From positions 3,162,001-3,226,000 of the forward strand of contig NZ_JACHMQ010000001.1 in the NCBI RefSeq assembly GCF_014208105.1: a stretch of 64,000 nt of DNA, written 5' to 3'. The notes under the pieces were generated by a model. It did no database searches. It saw nothing but the letters and a program-made list of their open reading frames with translations, and had not been told where the DNA came from. A program made the translations under genes and the position numbers. Of this stretch, positions 54,939 to 63,225 are shown piece by piece. Origin of the DNA: Actinomadura coerulea. Its GTDB lineage: Bacteria; Actinomycetota; Actinomycetes; Streptosporangiales; Streptosporangiaceae. Within the stretch, counting starts at the first letter, position 1. Each line of letters begins with the position of its first letter.

Positions 54939-56036
54939 ATGAAGCTCGTCGTCACCGAGGAACAGCGGGAGCTGCGGGACGCGCTGCGGCGCTTCTTCGC
55001 CGACCGGTCCCCCGCCGCCGAGGTGCGGCGGCTGATGGAGACGGCCGAGGGCCACGACCCCGGTGTGTGGCGGCTGATGGCGGAGCAGCTCGGGCTGCAG
55101 GGCCTCGCGATCGCCGAGGAGCACGGCGGGGCCGGGTTCGGCGTGCGGGAGCTGGCCGTGGTGTTCGAGGAGATGGGGCGGGCCGTCGTGTGCTCCCCCT
55201 TCCTCGCGACGATCACGGCCGCGGCGGCGCTGGGGGCCGGGGAGGGCGGGCACGACCTGCTGGCCGGCCTCGCGGACGGGTCGGTGATCGGGACGCTCGC
55301 GGTGGCCGAGGACGGCGGGTCCTGGGACCCCGCCTCGGTGCGGGCGACGTTCGAGGACGGAGTGCTGCGGGGGGCGAAGAACTTCGTCCTGGACGGGCGC
55401 GTCGCCGACCTGGTCCTCGTGGCGGCCAGAGGCGGGGACGGGGTCGGGGTGTACGCCGTCGAGGACGCGGCGGGTCTCGTCCGGCAGGTCCTCCCGACGC
55501 TCGACCAGACGCGGAGGCTGGCGCGGATCGAGCTGGACGGGGCCGCCGCGCGCAGGGTCGGCGGGCCGGAGGCGCTGGCGCGGGCCCTGGACGTCGCGGC
55601 GGTGGCGCTGGCGGCCGAGCAGCTCGGCGGTGCGCAGCGCACCCTGGACATGACGGTCGAGTACGCGAAGGTGCGGCACCAGTTCGGGCGGCCGATCGGG
55701 TCGTTCCAGGCGGTCAAGCACCGGTGCGCCGACATGTTCGTGATGGTGGAGTCGGCGCGGTCGGCCGTGCTGAACGCGGCGGCCGCCGCCGACGAGAGCC
55801 CGGGCGAGCTGCCGGCCGCGGCCGCGCTCGCCCAGGCGTACTGCTCGGAGGCCTTCTTCCACACGGCGGGCGAGGCGATCCAGCTGCACGGCGGCATCGG
55901 GTTCACGTGGGAGCACGACGCGCACCTGTACTTCAAGCGGGCGCAGTCGTCCCGCGAGCTGTTCGGGTCGCCGGACCGGCACCGCGAGCGCCTGGCCGCA
56001 CTCGCCGGGCTCACGGGTGCAGCCGCAGCCCCTTGA
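54939..56036 (+). CDS. Acyl-CoA dehydrogenase family protein
   Basis: A 365-residue flavoenzyme. ATG 54939 has GGGAGGACG upstream. The N-terminal helical domain is VTEEQRELRDALRRFFADRS, followed by LGLQGLAIAEEHGGAGFGVREL. The middle strand domain gives LAVAEDGGSWDP, and the C-terminal FAD domain gives KVRHQFGRPIGSFQAVKHRCAD and EAIQLHGGIGFTWEHDAHLY. It is of the shorter actinobacterial type often found as one half of a hetero-oligomer in sterol or lipid catabolism. The partner is not adjacent. The expected base near residue 240 is not obvious. The 3' end overlaps the convergent DUF2000 gene by 26 bp. Confidence 0.9.
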   Translation: MKLVVTEEQRELRDALRRFFADRSPAAEVRRLMETAEGHDPGVWRLMAEQLGLQGLAIAEEHGGAGFGVRELAVVFEEMGRAVVCSPFLATITAAAALGAGEGGHDLLAGLADGSVIGTLAVAEDGGSWDPASVRATFEDGVLRGAKNFVLDGRVADLVLVAARGGDGVGVYAVEDAAGLVRQVLPTLDQTRRLARIELDGAAARRVGGPEALARALDVAAVALAAEQLGGAQRTLDMTVEYAKVRHQFGRPIGSFQAVKHRCADMFVMVESARSAVLNAAAAADESPGELPAAAALAQAYCSEAFFHTAGEAIQLHGGIGFTWEHDAHLYFKRAQSSRELFGSPDRHRERLAALAGLTGAAAAP

Positions 56037-56421
56037 GCACCTTGTCCACGCCGTTCCTCGGGCCGTGGACGGCGAACCCGACCAGGGGCATCTCCTCGGC
56101 GGTGACGGCCCGGACGGTCGCGCGGTTCGCCTCGTCGTGGCCCGTCTTGAACATGTCCTCGATGTAGACGGCGACGTCCATCTCGCGGGCGAGCGCGCGG
56201 GCGTGCGCCTTCGAGATCTCCTCGGCGCCGGCCTCGTAGACCAGGACGGGCTGGCGGAACATCGCCAGGTAGGTGTTGCCGGACGCGTCCTCGTACGGCT
56301 CTCCGATGACGCCGGGGGCGCCGCCCGCGACGGCGCTCGCGAGGAACGCGGTGACGTTGAGGCGCTGCCAGGCGGCCAGGTCGCCGCGGACCACGATCCC
56401 GATCTTGGTGTCGAAACGCAT
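56011..56421 (-). CDS. DUF2000-family protein
   Basis: A 136-residue protein of unknown function. It begins MRFDTKIGIVVRGDLAAWQR, then LNVTAFLASAVAGG, and NTYLAMFRQPVLVYEAGAEE, ending VGFAVHGPRNGVDKVLKG, all typical of DUF2000 (a small peptidyl-tRNA-hydrolase-like fold). It is divergent from an AraC regulator; such DUF2000/AraC pairs recur in bacteria. The start at ATG 56421 fits the beginning of the family. Confidence 0.82.
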   Translation of the reverse strand: MRFDTKIGIVVRGDLAAWQRLNVTAFLASAVAGGAPGVIGEPYEDASGNTYLAMFRQPVLVYEAGAEEISKAHARALAREMDVAVYIEDMFKTGHDEANRATVRAVTAEEMPLVGFAVHGPRNGVDKVLKGLRLHP

Positions 56422-56484
56422 GCGGTCCAGCCTGCCCCGGACCGGGCGCGCCGTCTTGAACGCTCGTGCGCCAGACTGGGGCGC

Positions 56485-57291
56485 GTGGACTGGAGCAGGT
56501 ACTGGCGGTCGCCCGACCGCCCCCTGGAGGCGATGCACGCCCACTTCGAGCGGCACGCCTACCACCGGCACAGCCACGAGACGTACTCGTTCGGCGTCAC
56601 CGAGGACGGCTACCAGGCGTTCCGGTGCCGGGGCGGGGCCCACACGAGCGCGGCGGGGATGGTCATCGCGTTCAACCCCGACGACCCGCACGACGGCCAC
56701 GCCGCCGACGAGCTCGGCTTCACCTACCGCATCGTCCACATCGGCGCCGGGCTGATCTCCGACGTGCTCGCCGACATCGCGGCGCGCCCGGCCGGGCTGC
56801 CGCTGTTCGACGCGCCCGTCGTGCCGGACCCCGCCCTCGCCGGGGCCCTGCGGAGGCTGCACGCGGCGCTGCTCGGCGGCGCGCCGGCCCTGCGGCGCGA
56901 CGAGCTGCTGACCGCGGCCGTCGGGACGCTGGTCGACCGGGCCGCCACGCGGCGGCTGCGCGCGGCGCCCGCCGGCGGCCTCGTCGAGCGGGCCCGGCGG
57001 CGCCTCGTGGAGTGCTACGCCGACGACATCGGCGCCGACGCGCTGGCGGAGGCGGCGGGGTGCAGCCGGTTCGCGCTGTACCGGGGGTTCCGGCGGGAGT
57101 ACGGGATGGCGCCGAGCGACTACCAGCGCCAGCTCCGCCTGCGCGCCGCGCGCCGCCTGCTCGCCCGGGGCGACGCGATCGGGGACGTCGCGGCCCGCAC
57201 CGGCTTCGCCGACCAGAGCCATCTGACGCGGTGGTTCGTCCGCTGCTACGGCATGACCCCCGGCGGTTACCGCGGTGCTTGTACGGATTAA
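56485..57291 (+). CDS. AraC-family transcriptional regulator
   Basis: A 268-residue regulator with an N-terminal cupin (AHFERHAYHRHSHETYSFGV, GMVIAFNPDDPHDGH) and a C-terminal double helix-turn-helix (DALAEAAGCSRFALYRGFRR; GDVAARTGFADQSHLTRWFV; YGMTPGGYR). The GTG at 56485 gives the expected beginning VDWSRYWRSPD; a GGGG lies 5 nt before it. Divergent from the DUF2000 gene, its likely target. The ADP-ribosylglycohydrolase starts 6 bp after its stop and may be co-transcribed. Confidence 0.93.
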   Translation: MDWSRYWRSPDRPLEAMHAHFERHAYHRHSHETYSFGVTEDGYQAFRCRGGAHTSAAGMVIAFNPDDPHDGHAADELGFTYRIVHIGAGLISDVLADIAARPAGLPLFDAPVVPDPALAGALRRLHAALLGGAPALRRDELLTAAVGTLVDRAATRRLRAAPAGGLVERARRRLVECYADDIGADALAEAAGCSRFALYRGFRREYGMAPSDYQRQLRLRAARRLLARGDAIGDVAARTGFADQSHLTRWFVRCYGMTPGGYRGACTD

Positions 57292-57297
57292 GGAAGA

Positions 57298-58305
57298 ATG
57301 CCGCCCATGAGAAGGGCGAGCGGGGCGATGTTCGGGCTGGCGTACGGGGACGCGCTGGGCGCGCCCACCGAGTTCCTCACCATGAAGCAGATCCGCCGGC
57401 GGTTCGGCGAGCACGGCCCGTCGCGGCTCGACGGCGACCCGGCCCTCGTCACCGACGACACCCAGATGGCGATCGCGGTCGGGCTCGCGCTGCTGGACGC
57501 CCTGGCGAACCCCCCGTTCACCCCCGACCTGATCACGCCGATGTGGCGGCGGCGCTTCGTCGACTGGCTGAACAGCCCCGACAACAACCGCGCGCCCGGG
57601 AACACGTGCCTGCACGCGTGCCGGAACCTGGCCGCCGGGAAGCCCTGGGTGAAGGCCACCGTGGCGGGGTCCAAGGGGTGCGGCGCCAACATGCGCGTCG
57701 CACCGGTCGGCCTGGCCCCGGGGTTGTCGGACGAGACGCGGGCCGGGGCGTCGCAGCTCCAGGCCGCTCTCACCCACGGGCATCCGACCGGGCTCGCGGC
57801 GAGCGAGCTGACGGCGTTCGCCGTCCGCTGGCTGGCCGACGGCATGGCCCCGTCCGACCTGCCCGCCGCGCTGCGGGCCCGCTGCCGCGACCAGCGCGCC
57901 GTCTACCACGAGCGCTGGCTCGGCACCCTGTGGCAGCAGCCCGGCGTCGACACGCCGGAGGCGTTCATCGCCCGGGGCTGGGACGAGTGCCTGGACGTCC
58001 TCGACCGCCTGGACGAGGCCGTCGCGCGCGGGGACCGGGCGTCCGACCCCTGCGAGGCCACGGGCGCGGGCTGGGTCGCCGAGGAGGCGCTCGCCACCGG
58101 CCTGCTGTGCTTCCTGCTGTTCCCGGACGAGCCGGTCGGGGCGATCCGGCGCGGCGCGGCCAGCTCGGGCGACTCCGACTCGATCGCGTGCCTGGCCGGC
58201 GCGTTCGCGGGCGCGCACCTCGGCATGGGCGCCTGGCCGGAGGAGTGGTCCGCCCGCATCGAGTACGCCGACGAGCTCGCGAGGCTCGGCGACGCCTGGG
58301 ACTGA
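57298..58305 (+). CDS. ADP-ribosylglycohydrolase family protein
   Basis: A 335-residue enzyme of the ARH/DraG family that removes ADP-ribose from proteins or small molecules. Metal- and substrate-binding motifs are seen: GLAYGDALGAPTEF, VTDDTQMAIAVG near residues 50-60, and AASSGDSDSIACLAGAFAGA near the C-terminus. The two ATGs at 57298 and 57307 compete; the SD AAGGAAG is very close to the first. It lies 6 bp after the AraC gene. The target is unknown. Confidence 0.92.
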   Translation: MPPMRRASGAMFGLAYGDALGAPTEFLTMKQIRRRFGEHGPSRLDGDPALVTDDTQMAIAVGLALLDALANPPFTPDLITPMWRRRFVDWLNSPDNNRAPGNTCLHACRNLAAGKPWVKATVAGSKGCGANMRVAPVGLAPGLSDETRAGASQLQAALTHGHPTGLAASELTAFAVRWLADGMAPSDLPAALRARCRDQRAVYHERWLGTLWQQPGVDTPEAFIARGWDECLDVLDRLDEAVARGDRASDPCEATGAGWVAEEALATGLLCFLLFPDEPVGAIRRGAASSGDSDSIACLAGAFAGAHLGMGAWPEEWSARIEYADELARLGDAWD

Positions 58306-58324
58306 TCCCGCGAGAGCACCGCTC

Positions 58325-58353
58325 TTGACTCCCGCGCACCCCGAAGCTAATAT
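58325..58353 (+). promoter_or_regulatory. Near-consensus sigma-70-type promoter
   Basis: TTGACT (58325-58330), a 17-bp spacer and TAATAT (58348-58353) precede the alpha/beta hydrolase gene. This is unusually close to consensus for GC-rich DNA. A double inverted repeat covers the -10 and the expected start point. Confidence 0.75.
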
Positions 58354-58370
58354 CCTTAGCTATAGAGCTA
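58345..58370. promoter_or_regulatory. Overlapping inverted repeats over the promoter; repressor site
   Basis: AGCTAA-TATCC-TTAGCT (58345-58361) and TAGCT-ATAG-AGCTA (58357-58370) share the middle half-site, so three half-sites lie over the -10 element and start point. This is the layout of a repressor operator. The repressor is not identifiable in the window. Confidence 0.6.
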
Positions 58371-58391
58371 CACAGATTCAAGGAGTGCGCG

Positions 58392-59189
58392 ATGAGCGAG
58401 ACCCGGTTCCTCGACCTGCCCGACGGCCGGCTGGCGTACGACGACAGCGGCGACGGCCCGCTCATCGTGTGCCTGCCCTCGATGCTCGACCTGCGGTCGC
58501 AGTACCGGTTCCTGCGGCCGCTGCTCCTGGACGCCGGGTACCGCGTCGTGACCGTCGACCAGCGCGGGATGGGCGAGACCAGCGCGCGGTGGCCCGAGTA
58601 CGGGAGCACGCCGCTGGCCCACGACCTGCTGGCCCTGCTCAAGCACCTGGACGCGGGCCCGGCGCTGGTCTACGGATGCTCCAACGGCGCGGCCGCAGCG
58701 GTGTGGGTCGCCGCCGAGGCGCCCGAACTGGTGAAGGGACTCGTCCTTGCGGCGCCGTTCGTCCGGGACGGCAAGGCCGGGGTCGCGCAGAAGCTGACCA
58801 CCGCCCTCATGCGGGTCCCGGGCCTGGCCCTGCCGCTCTACATGTCCTACTACCCCAAGTGGGAGCCGAAGCCCCCGGCCGACTTCGCCGAGCACAAGGC
58901 CGAGCTGAAGGCGAACTTCAAGGAGCCGGGCCGCGGCAGTGTCATCGCCGACTACCTGAGCATGTCCCACGCCGAAGCCGAGGCGCGGCTCGACCGGGTG
59001 AACGCACCCACGCTCGTCATCATGGGCACGGGCGACATCGACTGGCCCGACCCGGCCGCCGAGGCCGAGTGGGTCGGCCGGAGGCTGAACGGCGAGGTCG
59101 TCCTGCTGGAGGGCGCCGGCCACCACCCGCACGTGGAGTTCCCCGAGAAGATCGCCGAGGCCGTCACGGCCTTCCAGCTCTCCCTCTAG
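58392..59189 (+). CDS. Alpha/beta-fold hydrolase
   Basis: A 265-residue serine hydrolase. It has LPDGRLAYDDSGDGPLIVCL with the oxyanion region LPSML, VVTVDQRGMGETSARW, the nucleophile elbow YGCSNGAAAAVW (Ser about residue 98), MGTGDIDWPDP (Asp) and EGAGHHPHVEFPEK (His). The AAGGAG upstream supports ATG 58392. It has its own strong, apparently repressed promoter. Substrate unknown. The stop overlaps the end of the convergent F420 protein gene by 4 bp. Confidence 0.88.
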   Translation: MSETRFLDLPDGRLAYDDSGDGPLIVCLPSMLDLRSQYRFLRPLLLDAGYRVVTVDQRGMGETSARWPEYGSTPLAHDLLALLKHLDAGPALVYGCSNGAAAAVWVAAEAPELVKGLVLAAPFVRDGKAGVAQKLTTALMRVPGLALPLYMSYYPKWEPKPPADFAEHKAELKANFKEPGRGSVIADYLSMSHAEAEARLDRVNAPTLVIMGTGDIDWPDPAAEAEWVGRRLNGEVVLLEGAGHHPHVEFPEKIAEAVTAFQLSL

Positions 59190-59605
59190 GACGCCGACCA
59201 GCCCGTCCAGGCCTCGATCGTGACGGCTATGACCGGGCCCTCCGGCGGACGGTCGCGGTACTGGGGGTAGCGGTCCGCCAGGAGCCGGACGGGGCCGGCC
59301 ATGCGGGCGGGGTCGTCGACGACGGCCGCGTGGCCGTCCACGCGGACCCACCAGAGGCGGTCCCAGTCGTCCTCGTAGTGGTCGGCCAGGAGCGTGACGC
59401 GGGGGTTGGCCCGGATGTCGGCGAGGCGCCGCAGCTCCCGGGTGCTCTTGGGCTTGTGGTCGACGGCCATGTAGACGGCGCCCCGGTGGACGGCGAACGT
59501 CACGGGGACGAGATGCGGCCGGGAGTCCTCCCCCACGGTCGCCAGGCGCGCGACCGGCACGGTGGTCAGCAGGCGGCGCGCCTCGTCCGGCGCAAGCTTG
59601 GGCAC
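59186..59605 (-). CDS. PPOX-class F420-dependent oxidoreductase (FDOR-B)
   Basis: A 139-residue split-barrel flavin/deazaflavin protein. RLLTTVPVARLATVGEDSRP, LVPVTFAVHRGAVYMAVDHKPK, LADIRANPRVTLLADHYEDDW and WWVRVDGHAAVVDD are typical of the actinobacterial PPOX F420 family. KSTRELRRLADIRANP is the cofactor-phosphate region. The reaction is unknown. Together with the nitroreductase fusion at 11578 it shows that the organism uses F420. Confidence 0.9.
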   Translation of the reverse strand: MPKLAPDEARRLLTTVPVARLATVGEDSRPHLVPVTFAVHRGAVYMAVDHKPKSTRELRRLADIRANPRVTLLADHYEDDWDRLWWVRVDGHAAVVDDPARMAGPVRLLADRYPQYRDRPPEGPVIAVTIEAWTGWSAS

Positions 59606-59697
59606 CCCCTCACCCTGCCACGCCCTCCCCCACGCGGGGTAGGGCGCTCGTTCCCAGGCGGGAGGCGCGGCGCCGGGGTCGCCGGGAGGCTCGTCCT

Positions 59698-60771
59698 ATG
59701 GAGTCGGTCGGGAGGCTGTGGCCGCGCTGGGCGGGGTACGCGGCCGGGGCGTGGTCGGTGGGCGCGGTAGGGGTGGCCCTGTACTGGGCCGGCGGCGGGG
59801 AGACCGGATCTCCCCTGGCGGACGCGAGAGCGGCGGCGTGGGTGGTCGCCGCCTTCCTCGGCGTCGGCGGGATCATGGCGGTGTCGAGCGTCCGCGGCGT
59901 CGGACGGCAGATGCCGCGGTGGTGGCCGCTCACCGGGCTCTGGACGGCGTGCGTGCTCGCGGGGGCGGGAACGTTCGGCTTCGTCATGAACGCGCTGCAA
60001 CTCGTCTTCGACGGGACGGTCGACGACTGGCCGGAATTCGGCGTCGAGGCCCTGTGCGCGGTGGGCGCGGCCCTGCTCGCGGGGACGGCCCTGGCCTACC
60101 AGCGCGGCACCGCGGGGAGGTGCGCGCGGTGCGGCCGTTTCCACGCGGGCACGGGCTCCGTCACGGCCCCGCCGCCCGTCTCCGCCGCGCCGCGCGCGGT
60201 GCGGTGGGGCGCCTATGCCGGGGCGCTCGCGTTCGCGCCCTACGTCGCCATGAAGACGACGTGGGCGTTCGGGGGCTCCTTCGCGGGGATCGAGGGCGAG
60301 CAGGTCGTCGCCGAGTTCGAGCGCAACGGCGCGTCCGGGCTGGTCCTCACGCTGGAGAGGTACGGGCTGGACTTCACCACCCTGTCGGCGCTCGCCGGCG
60401 TCTTCCTGCTGATGGGGCTCACGCACGAGTGGGGGCAGGTCTTCCCGCGGTGGGCGCCGCCGCTGGCCGGGCGGAGGGTGCCGCGCTGGCTGCCGCTCGC
60501 ACCGGCCTGGCTCGGCGCCCTGACGCTCGGACCCTACGGTGTCGTCGGCTCCGTCGCCTACCTGCTGCCGCCCGTCCTCGGCCTGGGCGGACTCCCCCAT
60601 GACGGGCTCCTCAGCGGATGGCCCGGCTGGACGGTCGCGGCGTGCGGGATCGGCGCGTTCGCCGCCTACGGCGTGGCGCTGGGCGCCGCGGCGTGGTCGT
60701 ACCAGCGGCGGACCCGCCCGCTGTGCGTCAGTCCTGGAAGTCCGGGGGGCGGTGCTCCCTCCGCGCCTTGA
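59698..60771 (+). CDS. Multi-pass membrane protein of unknown function
   Basis: A 357-residue protein with about eight to nine hydrophobic segments (WSVGAVGVALYWAGG; AAAWVVAAFLGVGGIMAV; VLAGAGTFGFVMNAL; ALAFAPYVAMKTTWAF; LSALAGVFLLMGLTHEW; WTVAACGIGAFAAYGVAL). A small CARCGRFH loop near residue 145 could bind metal. ATG 59698 has GGGAGG 8 nt upstream. I do not recognise the family. Its 3' end overlaps the convergent enoyl-CoA hydratase gene by 44 bp. Confidence 0.75.
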   Translation: MESVGRLWPRWAGYAAGAWSVGAVGVALYWAGGGETGSPLADARAAAWVVAAFLGVGGIMAVSSVRGVGRQMPRWWPLTGLWTACVLAGAGTFGFVMNALQLVFDGTVDDWPEFGVEALCAVGAALLAGTALAYQRGTAGRCARCGRFHAGTGSVTAPPPVSAAPRAVRWGAYAGALAFAPYVAMKTTWAFGGSFAGIEGEQVVAEFERNGASGLVLTLERYGLDFTTLSALAGVFLLMGLTHEWGQVFPRWAPPLAGRRVPRWLPLAPAWLGALTLGPYGVVGSVAYLLPPVLGLGGLPHDGLLSGWPGWTVAACGIGAFAAYGVALGAAAWSYQRRTRPLCVSPGSPGGGAPSAP

Positions 60772-61531
60772 TCGCTTCTTCGAAGTTGTGGGTGGTGAGG
60801 CGGACGTACAGCTGGGCGAGGCCCTCCTGCCCCATGTGGGCGTCCAGGCTCGCGGCGTCCAGGCTCGACCACAGCATCCGCTTGGTCAGCTCGGTGCCGG
60901 GGCGGCTGAACCCGGCGATCCGCTCGGCCAGCTCGTAGCAGGCGTCCAGGAGCTTGTCGCCGGGGACGACGCGGGACAGCAGGCCGATGCGCTCGGCCTC
61001 GGCGGCCTCCACGTCGCGCCCGGACAGCATCAGCTCGAACGCGCGGGACGCGCCGATCGCGCGCGGCAGCAGGTAGCTGAGGCCGAGCTCGCTCGCGGTC
61101 AGCCCGTTGTTGATCCCAGCCGCGCGGAACAGGGCCGTCTCCGCGCCCAGCCTGATGTCGGCGGCGAGCGACAGGCACAGGCCGCCGCCGATCGCCGGGC
61201 CGTTGACCGCCGCGATGACCGGCTGGTGGACGCGCCGCATCGCCCGCACCACGTCGTCCAGCAGCTCCATCGAGCGCAGCGCGATGGTCGGGAGCGTCAG
61301 CCCGTCGATGCCCGGGATGCTCCCCGGGTTCTCCAGGTCGGCCCCGGAGCAGAACCCCCGCCCGGCGCCGGTGATGACGACGACGCGGGTCCCGTTGTCG
61401 CGGCTGACCTCCTCCAGGGCCTCCCGGAAGGGGACCATCACGTCGAACGCCATCGCGTTCATGCGCTCGGGCCGGTTGAGGGTGATCAGGGTGACGTTCG
61501 GGCGCGGCTTGTCGACCAGGACGAAGGGCAA
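60728..61531 (-). CDS. Enoyl-CoA hydratase/isomerase family protein
   Basis: A 267-residue crotonase. It has ITLNRPERMNAMAFDVMVPF, the oxyanion loop GAGRGFCSGADL, VIAAVNGPAIGGGLCLSLAADI (second oxyanion glycine pair) and GINNGLTASELGLSYLLPR, where a catalytic Glu is in the usual place. I prefer the TTG at 61531 because GGGAGG stands 6 nt before it; a TTG at 61558 lies inside the inverted repeat and has no SD. The TetR-type palindrome directly upstream suggests fatty-acid-type control. Confidence 0.9.
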   Translation of the reverse strand: MPFVLVDKPRPNVTLITLNRPERMNAMAFDVMVPFREALEEVSRDNGTRVVVITGAGRGFCSGADLENPGSIPGIDGLTLPTIALRSMELLDDVVRAMRRVHQPVIAAVNGPAIGGGLCLSLAADIRLGAETALFRAAGINNGLTASELGLSYLLPRAIGASRAFELMLSGRDVEAAEAERIGLLSRVVPGDKLLDACYELAERIAGFSRPGTELTKRMLWSSLDAASLDAHMGQEGLAQLYVRLTTHNFEEAIKARREHRPPDFQD

Positions 61532-61550
61532 GGCGGGCCTCCCAGAGTGA

Positions 61551-61566
61551 CCTAACAAGCGTTAGG
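61551..61566. promoter_or_regulatory. Candidate TetR-type operator before the enoyl-CoA hydratase gene
   Basis: CCTAAC-AAGC-GTTAGG is a perfect 6-4-6 inverted repeat, 20 bp upstream of the hydratase start and directly after the aldolase stop. CTAACnnnnGTTAG-type boxes are known to me as targets of TetR repressors of acyl-CoA metabolism. It suggests that the hydratase has its own regulated promoter. Confidence 0.55.
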
Positions 61567-62211
61567 TTACACGCGGGGGAAGTCGGGCGGCGCCAGCCCC
61601 CGCTCGACCACCTTCGCCAGCTCCTCCTCCGTCAGGACCCGCGGCTCCCCGATCGACTTCGCGCGGACGTACACGCCGCACAGCCACTCCAGAAGGCGCG
61701 CGTTCTCGTACGCCTCCTCCAGGTCGCGCCCGATCGCGACGCCCCCGTGGTTGGCCATCAGCGCGGCCCGCTTGCCGCCCGCCATGGCCGTCCGGACGTT
61801 CTCGGCGAGTTCGGGCGTCCCGTAGGTGGCGTACTCGGCGACCTTCACCACGCCGCCGAGCAGGAGCGTGTTGTAGTGGATCGGCGGCAGCTCGGACATG
61901 GTCGTCGCCACCACGGCGCCGTAGGTGGAGTGCGTGTGCACGATGGCCGCGGCCGGGGTCGCCTCGTAGAGGGCGAGGTGCATGGGGGTCTCGGACGACG
62001 GCGCCTTGTCCCCGTCCACCCACTGCCCGGCGAGGTTCACGACCGGGCAGTCGGCCGGCTCCATCCGGTCGAGCATCATCCCGCCCGGCGTGACCGCGAC
62101 CAGGTCGCCGGACCGGACGCTGACGTTGCCGGAGGCGCCCGTCACCAGCCCGGTCTCCGCCAGCCGCCGGCCGATCCCGCACAACGCGTCCCGCTCGTCC
62201 CTCAGCAACAT
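61567..62211 (-). CDS. Class II aldolase/adducin family (fuculose/ribulose-phosphate aldolase type)
   Basis: A 214-residue zinc aldolase or epimerase. It has RRLAETGLVTGASGNVSVRSG, VAVTPGGMMLDRMEPADCPVV, SSETPMHLALYEATPAAAIVHTHS with zinc ligands in HTHS, and LMANHGGVAIGRDLEEAY with the third His. ATG 62211 has AGAGG 8 nt upstream and is preferred over the GTG at 62226. Divergent from a PfkB sugar kinase 71 bp away: kinase then aldolase is a classic order for sugar breakdown. The exact sugar is unknown. Confidence 0.9.
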   Translation of the reverse strand: MLLRDERDALCGIGRRLAETGLVTGASGNVSVRSGDLVAVTPGGMMLDRMEPADCPVVNLAGQWVDGDKAPSSETPMHLALYEATPAAAIVHTHSTYGAVVATTMSELPPIHYNTLLLGGVVKVAEYATYGTPELAENVRTAMAGGKRAALMANHGGVAIGRDLEEAYENARLLEWLCGVYVRAKSIGEPRVLTEEELAKVVERGLAPPDFPRV

Positions 62212-62282
62212 GCGAATACCTCTCACATTTCGTGGCCTGCACCGCGTACGCTACGGCCCTGACGATCGCTAAGGGGCCGGAC

Positions 62283-63200
62283 ATGACCGTCGTCACTCTC
62301 GGCGCGCACATCCTGGACGTGCTCGCCCGCCCGGTGGAGGGCATCCCGGACGGCCAGGGCACCGTCGTCGTCGAGCGGATCCGGGTGACCGCGGCGGGCG
62401 CCGCCGCCGGGACCGCCGTCGCCCTGGCCCGCCTCGGCAACGACGTCGTCTCGGTCGGCGCGATCGGAGACGACGACCTCGGCGACCTGCTGGTCACGAT
62501 CATGGCGCGCGAGGGCGTGGACGTGCGCGGGCTCGTCCGGCGGGCGGCCGAGCAGACCAGCGCGTCGATCCTGCCGATCCGGCCGGACGGCGGCCGCCCG
62601 AGCTTCCACGTCCCCGGCGCGAACCTGACCCTCACCGCGGACGCCGTCGGGCCGGGCCTGCTGGACGCGGCGGGCACGGTGCACCTCGGCGGCCCCGACG
62701 TCACCTTCGGCCTCAACGACCCGGCCTTCCTCGCCGCGCTCGCCGCCGCCCGCGAGGCCGGCACCGTCGTGACGATGGACCTGCTGTCCACCATGCCCGA
62801 CCTGCTGGACGGCGCCGCCGCCTTCCTCCCCCACGTCGACCACTTCCTGCCGAACGAGGAGCAGGCCGCCCTCATGACCGGCGAGGACGATCCGGAGAAG
62901 GCCGCCGCCGCGCTCCTCGCGCGGGGGCCTCGCACGGTCGTCGTCACGCTCGGCGGGGAGGGCAGCCTCGTCGCCACCGCCGAGGGCGCGCACCGGCTGC
63001 CGGCGCTGCCCGTCGAGGTCGTCGACACGACCGGCTGCGGCGACGCCTACTGCGCCGGGTTCATCACCGGCCTGACGCGCGGGAGGGACGTGCTGGAGGC
63101 CGCGCGCTGGGGCACCGCCGCGGCGGCCACCGTCGCCCAGGGGCTCGGCTCCGACGCCGGCCTCACCGGCCTGGACGCGGTCCTCGCCCTCCTGGACTGA
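62283..63200 (+). CDS. PfkB-family carbohydrate kinase
   Basis: A 305-residue ribokinase-type sugar kinase. ATG 62283 has AAGGGG upstream. VTAAGAAAGTAVALARLGND is PfkB signature 1, with DDLGDLLVTIMAREGVDV after it. FLPNEEQAALMTG and the ATP/anion-hole signature VVDTTGCGDAYCAGFITGL come late. The anion hole reads GCGD instead of GAGD, but the catalytic Asp is kept. Divergent from the class II aldolase, which probably cleaves its product. Confidence 0.92.
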   Translation: MTVVTLGAHILDVLARPVEGIPDGQGTVVVERIRVTAAGAAAGTAVALARLGNDVVSVGAIGDDDLGDLLVTIMAREGVDVRGLVRRAAEQTSASILPIRPDGGRPSFHVPGANLTLTADAVGPGLLDAAGTVHLGGPDVTFGLNDPAFLAALAAAREAGTVVTMDLLSTMPDLLDGAAAFLPHVDHFLPNEEQAALMTGEDDPEKAAAALLARGPRTVVVTLGGEGSLVATAEGAHRLPALPVEVVDTTGCGDAYCAGFITGLTRGRDVLEAARWGTAAAATVAQGLGSDAGLTGLDAVLALLD

Positions 63201-63225
63201 CACGAGGACGGAGCGACACGGGCGC

